A stretch of 10,122 nt of DNA, taken from NCBI GenBank assembly GCA_021816505.1, contig JAKAXS010000073.1, positions 1 through 10,122 of the forward strand, written 5' to 3'. The stretch is from Pseudomonadota bacterium (GTDB lineage: Bacteria; Pseudomonadota; Alphaproteobacteria; Rhizobiales; Hyphomicrobiaceae). The notes beneath the pieces were generated by a model. That model searched no databases and was not told where the DNA came from. It saw only the letters and a list, made by a program, of their open reading frames with translations. Made by a program: the position numbers and the translations under genes. Numbering within the stretch: position 1 is the stretch's first letter; every line of letters begins with the position of its first letter. Below, piece by piece: positions 6,065 through 10,122 of the stretch.

Positions 6065-7144
6065 CTATGGTGATGGCCGCGCGGAACGCCCGCGTTGCGT
6101 CAGGAAAATGATCAGTTCGGCAACAGCCTTAAAGAATTCCTGCGGGATCATGCGGTCGACTTCCACCGCCTTGTAGAGCGACCGCGCAAGCGCCCTGTCT
6201 TCGATGACTGGAATGTTGTTCTGTTCGGCAATCTCGCGAATCTTGAGCGCGATGAGATCCTGCCCTTTGGCGACGACCATTGGCGCGGGGCCTTCCGACT
6301 TCACGTACCGCAGCGCCACTGCGAAGTGCGTCGGGTTGGCAATCACGAGCGTTGCACGCGGAACCTGATCCATCATGCGGCGTCGCGCCCGATCGCGCTG
6401 CATCGACTTCAGCCGACCCTTTACGAGGGGATCGCCTTCCATCTGCTTGTGCTCGTCCTTGACCTCCTGCTTCGTCATGCGCAGGTCTTTGTGCCAGCTG
6501 AACCTCGTCCAGGCGATATCGACACCAACCAGGACTAGAAGGCCGACTGCGAGCGCGGAAATCATGTGCAGCAGCGTGGAAAGCACGACCTGCGGCAGCA
6601 GCACCGGCTCGGTATAAAGCGAATTGACGACTTCAACCTGAGTGGTCCCCACAAGAAACCACGCCAGCACCATGACGGCGAAGATCTTGAACAGCGACTT
6701 GCCGAACTCGACGTAGCCTTTGACGCCGAAAATGCGCGTCCAGCCCTTCTTGAGCGATATGTTGGACATCTTCGGCTGGATACGAGACGGCGCTAGCTGC
6801 GGCGGATTCTGCAGCAGCGACGAGAGCACGCCGATGATCCCGAAGGTCAACAGGAGCGGAAGCACACAAAGGCTCGCCTGTCCCATCACCGCCAAAAGCA
6901 ATTGAACAGCATCTTCTCCGGTCTCGATGCGGAAATCGCCCGGATCGTCGACGAACCGCTCAAGCAGGGTTTGAAGATCTTTGACGGCACCTGGAATGAA
7001 GAGCCAGGCGCTGAACAGCATGCCGACGAGAGACCCCAGCATTGCCGCCTCGCGGGAGACGGGCACATTGCCCTTCTCCACCGCATCGGAGACACGTTTG
7101 CCGGTAGCCTCTTCTGTTTTGCTGTCTTTATCTTCGTCGGACAT
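6065..7144 (-). CDS. flhB: Flagellar type III export switch protein FlhB
   Basis: FlhB is an inner-membrane part of the flagellar export gate. Its cytoplasmic domain cuts itself to switch export from rod/hook to filament substrates. The 359-residue protein has a charged N-terminus with the family start Glu-Glu-Ala-Thr-x-Lys-Arg, four hydrophobic segments (about 34-54, 83-112, 148-166, 182-212), and a basic cytoplasmic part. The cleavage motif Asn-Pro-Thr-His is intact at residues 270-273, within Ile-Ala-Asn-Pro-Thr-His-Phe-Ala-Val-Ala-Leu. The conserved Met-Thr-Lys-Gln-Glu-Val-Lys-Asp-Glu-x-Lys stretch precedes it. The C-terminal extension after the core is short. It follows fliN by 68 bases and leads into the unrecognised gene after 12 bases. 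The binding site before this start is weak (GGCGAGA). Confidence 0.97.
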   Translation of the reverse strand: MSDEDKDSKTEEATGKRVSDAVEKGNVPVSREAAMLGSLVGMLFSAWLFIPGAVKDLQTLLERFVDDPGDFRIETGEDAVQLLLAVMGQASLCVLPLLLTFGIIGVLSSLLQNPPQLAPSRIQPKMSNISLKKGWTRIFGVKGYVEFGKSLFKIFAVMVLAWFLVGTTQVEVVNSLYTEPVLLPQVVLSTLLHMISALAVGLLVLVGVDIAWTRFSWHKDLRMTKQEVKDEHKQMEGDPLVKGRLKSMQRDRARRRMMDQVPRATLVIANPTHFAVALRYVKSEGPAPMVVAKGQDLIALKIREIAEQNNIPVIEDRALARSLYKAVEVDRMIPQEFFKAVAELIIFLTQRGRSARPSP

Positions 7145-7212
7145 TCTCGCCCGCTGCGCATGCCAAGGATCAAGCGGTTAGGAGCAGCAGCCCAAAACCA
7201 TCAGTCCAAATT

Positions 7213-7581
7213 TCACGAAGACTTTTCAGGGCCGCCAGGGCCAACGACTTCCGTCAGCGAAATGCCGAAGCGCGAGCTTGCCTCTTCGAGGACGACCACT
7301 TCACCGCGCGCCACCACGCGACCGTTGACCGTCACGTCCACGGGTTCGCCTACCCGGCGGTCCAGCGGAATGACCGCGCCACGCCCGAGCTTCATCAGCG
7401 CGGACACTGGCATGGAGGTGGACCCAAGAACGATCTTAACGGAAACCGGAATCCGCATGATCGTGTCGAAGCTACGCGACTGAGACAGCGCGCTTGCGCC
7501 GCTGAGCGACTGCGCGAGGTTGTCGAACTGCTGGGGCTGCTCTTGGCCGTCATCGGACGACATCTGGTTCAAGTTCGACAT
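7213..7581 (-). CDS. fliN: Flagellar motor switch protein FliN
   Basis: FliN forms the lower part of the cytoplasmic C-ring, which takes part in direction or speed switching and in docking the FliH-FliI export ATPase complex. The 122-residue protein has a polar, Gln/Ser-rich N-terminus of about 40 residues. It then has one SpoA domain: Ile-Pro-Val-x-Val-x-Ile-Val-Leu-Gly, Leu-x-Lys-Leu-Gly-Arg-Gly-Ala-Val-Ile-Pro-Leu-Asp, Val-x-Val-x-Val-Asn-Gly-Arg-Val-Val-Ala-Arg-Gly-Glu-Val-Val-Val, and a final Phe-Gly-Ile-Ser-Leu-Thr-Glu-Val. AGAGGG lies about 8 bases before the start. It sits 47 bases after motA. Neither fliM nor fliG is beside it, although these C-ring genes neighbour fliN in several rhizobia. 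Confidence 0.95.
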   Translation of the reverse strand: MSNLNQMSSDDGQEQPQQFDNLAQSLSGASALSQSRSFDTIMRIPVSVKIVLGSTSMPVSALMKLGRGAVIPLDRRVGEPVDVTVNGRVVARGEVVVLEEASSRFGISLTEVVGPGGPEKSS

Positions 7582-7628
7582 CTCAAAATCCCTCTATGCG
7601 AAGCGTTCGTTCTAGCCGCGGTTCGTGC

Positions 7629-8504
7629 TTAGGCTGCCGCAGCAGCGGCGCCGCCACCGCCGGTCGTCTCTTCTTCCACCTCGTCGATGGTCGGCCGTTC
7701 GTAGGCGGAAATCGTTTTGCGCCCATATTCGATGGCGACCTGAGGCATGGCACCGTTCATGAAGGCCAACAGCGTCTGCTTCACCAGAACATAGAGACGC
7801 ATTTTCTTCTCGCGGACACCTTTGACCTTGGTCGCGAGCGGCGTCATCACGGCGTACGAGAAGAAAATGCCGGCAAACGTGCCGACGAGCGCCGATCCGA
7901 TCAGCGCTCCCAAAACCTCCGGCGATTCGCTGATGGCGCCCATGGCCTTGATAACGCCAAGCACGGCAGCAACGATACCGAGCGCCGGGAGGCCTTCCGA
8001 AACCGCTGTCAGAGCGTGATAGGCCTTGAGCTTGTCATGGCGAACCGTGTTGATCTCTTCTTCCATTAACGCTTCGACTTCATGCGTCCGCGCGTTGCCG
8101 ATGATGATGAGGCGGCAATAGTCGCAGATGAAGGTGCGCAGCTCGACGTTGTTCAGGACCGAGGGAAACTTCTGGAAGACAGACGACTCTTCCGGCTTGT
8201 CGATGTGTGCTTCCACCTCGTTGCGCGGCTTGGAACGAAGTTCGCGCATCAGCGTGTGCAGAACGCCGAGGACATCGAGATACTCGCGGCCCGTGGGCAC
8301 CGCGTTCTTGAACCCTTCCACGATCGCCTTGCCGCTGTCCTTGATCGTCTTCATCGGCGTCGCGATCACGAAGGTACCCAGCGAGGAGCCGCAAATAATA
8401 ACGAACTCCCATGGCTGCCAGATCACTTCCACATGGCCGCCCATGGCCATGAAGCCACCGAGCATGCAGACAAGGGTGATGACGAGGCCAAGGATAATAG
8501 TCAC
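7629..8504 (-). CDS. motA: Flagellar motor stator protein MotA (GTG start)
   Basis: MotA, with MotB, forms the stator channel whose ion flow drives rotor torque. An ATG-initiated frame begins at 8630, but its first 42 codons look non-coding. I chose the GTG at 8504, which has GGAG 8 bases upstream and gives Met-Thr-Ile-Ile-Leu-Gly, a normal MotA start. The 291-residue product then has the known functional residues at exactly the Escherichia coli numbers: Arg90 and Glu98 in the cytoplasmic loop that meets FliG, Pro173 in Gly-Leu-Pro-Ala-Leu-Gly, and Pro222 in Val-Met-Thr-Pro-Leu. Four membrane segments lie near 2-23, 32-51, 171-190 and 198-220. A Gly4-Ala6 tail ends the protein. motB is not adjacent. 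This is the first gene of the minus-strand string. Confidence 0.96.
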   Translation of the reverse strand: MTIILGLVITLVCMLGGFMAMGGHVEVIWQPWEFVIICGSSLGTFVIATPMKTIKDSGKAIVEGFKNAVPTGREYLDVLGVLHTLMRELRSKPRNEVEAHIDKPEESSVFQKFPSVLNNVELRTFICDYCRLIIIGNARTHEVEALMEEEINTVRHDKLKAYHALTAVSEGLPALGIVAAVLGVIKAMGAISESPEVLGALIGSALVGTFAGIFFSYAVMTPLATKVKGVREKKMRLYVLVKQTLLAFMNGAMPQVAIEYGRKTISAYERPTIDEVEEETTGGGGAAAAAA

Positions 8505-8709
8505 AATTTGCGCTCCGAGGGCAGGGTTGCAACCATCAACTAAGCCCCCAAATCCTTGCGCGGACCTTAAACCCGCCGCTTGCAGGTCGAACCGCCGGCC
8601 CGCAAGCCTCGGACAAGCCGCCGAATTCAATGTGCCAGCATGGAGAAGTCGGCAGTCGATGCCGGCCGACCCGCATGCTTAACGAAGTGCTTTTGAAGGC
8701 GCGCATCCG
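8505..8709. promoter_or_regulatory. Divergent intergenic region between motA and flgF
   Basis: These 205 non-coding bases separate two divergent transcription units and must supply promoters, or at least leaders, for both motA and flgF. I see no convincing sigma-70, sigma-54 or CtrA consensus on either strand. The clearest structure is an interrupted inverted repeat at 8579-8606 (separate entry). The flgF ribosome binding site GAAGG (8695-8699) and the motA site GGAG lie at the two ends. The regulatory role rests on layout only. Confidence 0.5.
8579..8606. repeat. Interrupted inverted repeat in the motA/flgF divergent region
   Basis: The left arm is CTTGCAGG (8579-8586) and the right arm CCCGCAAG (8599-8606). 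They are complementary at 7 of 8 positions around a 12-base centre. It lies about 75 bases from the motA start and about 103 bases from flgF. It could be a binding site for a dimeric regulator, or chance in GC-rich DNA. Confidence 0.25.
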
Positions 8710-9435
8710 ATGCAACCGAGTCTTTACGTCAGCTTGTCGGGTCAAATCGCCCTGCAAAAGCGCCTGGATACGATCGCCAACAACGTGGCGAACGTGAACA
8801 CCTCAGGCTATCGCGCCGAAGAAGTGCGCTTCGAAACGATTCTGTCGGAAGCATCGCGCGAGCCGACTGCCTACTCGAGCGCCGGCGAAACATTTTTGTC
8901 GCGCAAGTCGGGCGGTTTCATAGAAACCAACAACCGCTTCGACGTCGCCATCAAGGGCGACGCGTTCATGGCCATCGAAACGCCCGTCGGCCAAGTCTAC
9001 ACGCGTGATGGACGCATGCAGATGTCTCCCGACGGCGGGCTGCAGACGCTCAACGGCCATCCCGTGCTCGATGTCGGCGGCGCGCCCATCCAGCTCGATC
9101 CGAACGGCGGCGATGTGACCATCGCTCCCGACGGTACTCTGACCCAGGGCGGCCAGCAGCGTGGCGCCCTCGGCCTGTTCACCATCAGCAACGACGCACG
9201 CCTCGCACGCTATGAAAACTCCGGTGTGATTCCCGATCTTCCGGCCGAGCCGGCCCTGGACTTCGCGCGCAATGGCTTCGCCCAGGGCTTCATCGAGCAG
9301 TCGAACGTCAATCCGGTTGCAGAGATCACTCGATTGATCACGGTCCAGCGCAGCTTCGAGGCGGTAACGAACGCCATGAGCCAGACCGACGAACGCCAGC
9401 GCGACAGCATCCAGAAGCTGGGGCCATCATCGTAA
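8710..9435 (+). CDS. flgF: Flagellar proximal rod protein FlgF
   Basis: FlgF is a proximal rod subunit, related to FlgG and exported by the type III system. The 241-residue protein opens with the rod motif Ile-Ala-Asn-Asn-Val-Ala-Asn-Val-Asn-Thr-Ser-Gly-Tyr-Arg (about 22-35). It continues with Asn-Arg-Phe-Asp-Val-Ala-Ile-Lys-Gly-Asp-Ala-Phe and Val-Tyr-Thr-Arg-Asp-Gly-Arg, where FlgG in this window has Arg-Ala-Gly. It ends with Glu-Gln-Ser-Asn-Val-Asn-Pro-Val-Ala-Glu-Ile-Thr and Gln-Arg-Ser-Phe-Glu. The Gln-Arg-Ser-Phe-Glu ending, in place of the FlgG-type Tyr-Glu-Met-Asn-Ser-Lys, and the shorter length separate it from FlgG. GAAGG is 10 bases before the start. fliI follows after 16 bases on the same strand, so the two are probably co-transcribed, away from the other rod genes. 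Confidence 0.95.
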   Translation: MQPSLYVSLSGQIALQKRLDTIANNVANVNTSGYRAEEVRFETILSEASREPTAYSSAGETFLSRKSGGFIETNNRFDVAIKGDAFMAIETPVGQVYTRDGRMQMSPDGGLQTLNGHPVLDVGGAPIQLDPNGGDVTIAPDGTLTQGGQQRGALGLFTISNDARLARYENSGVIPDLPAEPALDFARNGFAQGFIEQSNVNPVAEITRLITVQRSFEAVTNAMSQTDERQRDSIQKLGPSS

Positions 9436-9451
9436 GCCGGAGTAACGGGCG

Positions 9452-10122
9452 ATGAGCCGCGAGCAGCTGCCGAACGACCAGAAGGAATTGCCCCCCACAA
9501 TGCTGCAGCGCTTGAACAGCGCAATGCAGATCATTGCGGCGCGCGCACCTGTGCGCCACGGCGGAGTCGTTACCGAGGTCACGCCGGCCTTCTGTCGCGT
9601 CGCCGGCCTCTCCAACCACGTCACGCTCGGCGATACCATAAGTCTCGAAGGAAGCGCCTCAGAACTTGGCGAAGTCGTTCGCATCGATACCGACGCGATC
9701 ACCGTCAAGCCGTTTGAGTCCCCCCTGAAAGCCGCGCTCGGTACGTCCGCTTGGCAACGCGGGCCGGTCAGAATGGCGCCCCATCCATCGTGGAAGGGCC
9801 GGATGATCAACGCCCTTGGCCAGCCTGTCGATGGGCAGGGACCTCTGATCGATGGCGACATCAGAGTAACGACTGAAGCCGAGCCGCCGTCCGCCATCGA
9901 TCGTCAACGCGTTACCAAGCCTGTCCTGACCGGCGTCCGCGTCATCGACCTGTTCACGCCACTTTGCGCAGGACAGAGAATTGGCATCTTTGCAGGCTCC
10001 GGCATCGGCAAGTCCACGTTGCTTGGCATGCTCGCCCGCGCGCGCGGGTTCGATACGGTGGTCGTCGCCCTTGTGGGCGAGCGCGGTCGCGAGGTCCGCG
10101 AGTTCGTCGAAGATTCGCTCGG
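9452..10122 (+). CDS. fliI: Flagellar export ATPase FliI, N-terminal 223 residues (cut by window edge)
   Basis: FliI is the cytoplasmic ATPase of the flagellar type III export apparatus, related to the F1 beta subunit. The ATG at 9452 has GGAG 9 bases upstream and lies 16 bases after flgF. The visible part holds a short N-terminal helix region of the kind that contacts FliH, the beta-barrel domain with Gly-Arg-Met-Ile-Asn-Ala-Leu-Gly-Gln-Pro-Val-Asp (about 117-128), then Gly-Val-Arg-Val-Ile-Asp-Leu-Phe. The Walker A loop Ala-Gly-Ser-Gly-Ile-Gly-Lys-Ser spans 181-188, with Lys187 as the nucleotide-binding lysine. The family block Leu-Val-Gly-Glu-Arg-Gly-Arg-Glu-Val-Arg-Glu-Phe follows. The Walker B region and C-terminal half lie beyond the window. 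Confidence 0.96.
   Translation, partial: MSREQLPNDQKELPPTMLQRLNSAMQIIAARAPVRHGGVVTEVTPAFCRVAGLSNHVTLGDTISLEGSASELGEVVRIDTDAITVKPFESPLKAALGTSAWQRGPVRMAPHPSWKGRMINALGQPVDGQGPLIDGDIRVTTEAEPPSAIDRQRVTKPVLTGVRVIDLFTPLCAGQRIGIFAGSGIGKSTLLGMLARARGFDTVVVALVGERGREVREFVEDSL

Noticed and set aside
5141..6073. A 310-codon plus-strand open frame opposite flgB and the unrecognised gene
   Set aside because: The flgB strand is certain from motifs, and the frame runs straight across the gene boundary and gap. Its product is Arg/His/Gly-rich, typical of an antisense frame in GC-rich coding DNA.
7178..7201. A 7-codon minus-strand mini-ORF (Met-Val-Leu-Gly-Cys-Cys-Ser) between fliN and flhB
   Set aside because: It has no convincing ribosome binding site, and such short frames are expected by chance; nothing links it to a leader-peptide mechanism.
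8505..8630. N-terminal extension of MotA from an upstream ATG at 8630
   Set aside because: The 42 extra residues do not look like a MotA N-terminus. The GTG at 8504 has a good binding site and places Arg90, Glu98, Pro173 and Pro222 at the known positions.
8621..8637. Sigma-54-like TGGCAC on the minus strand upstream of motA
   Set aside because: The -24-like half is present, but the required GC of the -12 element is missing at the correct spacing.
8505..8709. CtrA-type site (TTAA-N7-TTAA) between motA and flgF
   Set aside because: Isolated TTAA half-sites occur, but none has a partner at 7-base spacing on either strand.

Overview
This is chromosomal flagellar DNA from a GC-rich alphaproteobacterium, most likely of the order Hyphomicrobiales (Rhizobiales). 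The pointers are a MotE-type gene between flgI and flgH, a short FlgA, and a motA/flgF divergent junction of the kind I recall from rhizobia. No species can be named from the window. There are no rRNA, tRNA, CRISPR or transposon sequences. The window is almost entirely coding, and both end genes (flgH at the left, fliI at the right) are cut by the window edge.

Minus strand, in transcription order from right to left: motA, fliN, flhB, an unrecognised 162-residue gene, flgB, flgC, fliE, flgG, flgA, flgI, motE, flgH. Genes after the unrecognised one are packed tightly: TGATG junctions at flgC/fliE and flgA/flgI, 4-base ATGA overlaps at flgI/motE and motE/flgH, and gaps of 2, 9 and 19 bases elsewhere. 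The only larger gaps inside the string are 47 bases (motA/fliN), 68 bases (fliN/flhB) and 69 bases (before flgB). It reads as one long operon or two nested ones. Plus strand: flgF then fliI, diverging from motA across a 205-base non-coding region that must hold the promoters for both directions.

Together the genes encode the stator ion-channel subunit (MotA), a C-ring part (FliN), the export switch protein (FlhB), the export ATPase (FliI), the rod (FliE, FlgB, FlgC, FlgF, FlgG), the P-ring with its chaperone (FlgI, FlgA), the L-ring (FlgH) and the presumed periplasmic motility chaperone MotE. fliG, fliM, motB and motC are not in the window.

No wholly new system is visible. The parts most worth a second look are the unrecognised gene between flhB and flgB, the very long low-complexity MotE with one cysteine and a Gln/Pro tandem repeat, a hairpin abutting the flgB ribosome binding site, and the gene order, which puts the stator gene at the head of a basal-body operon.
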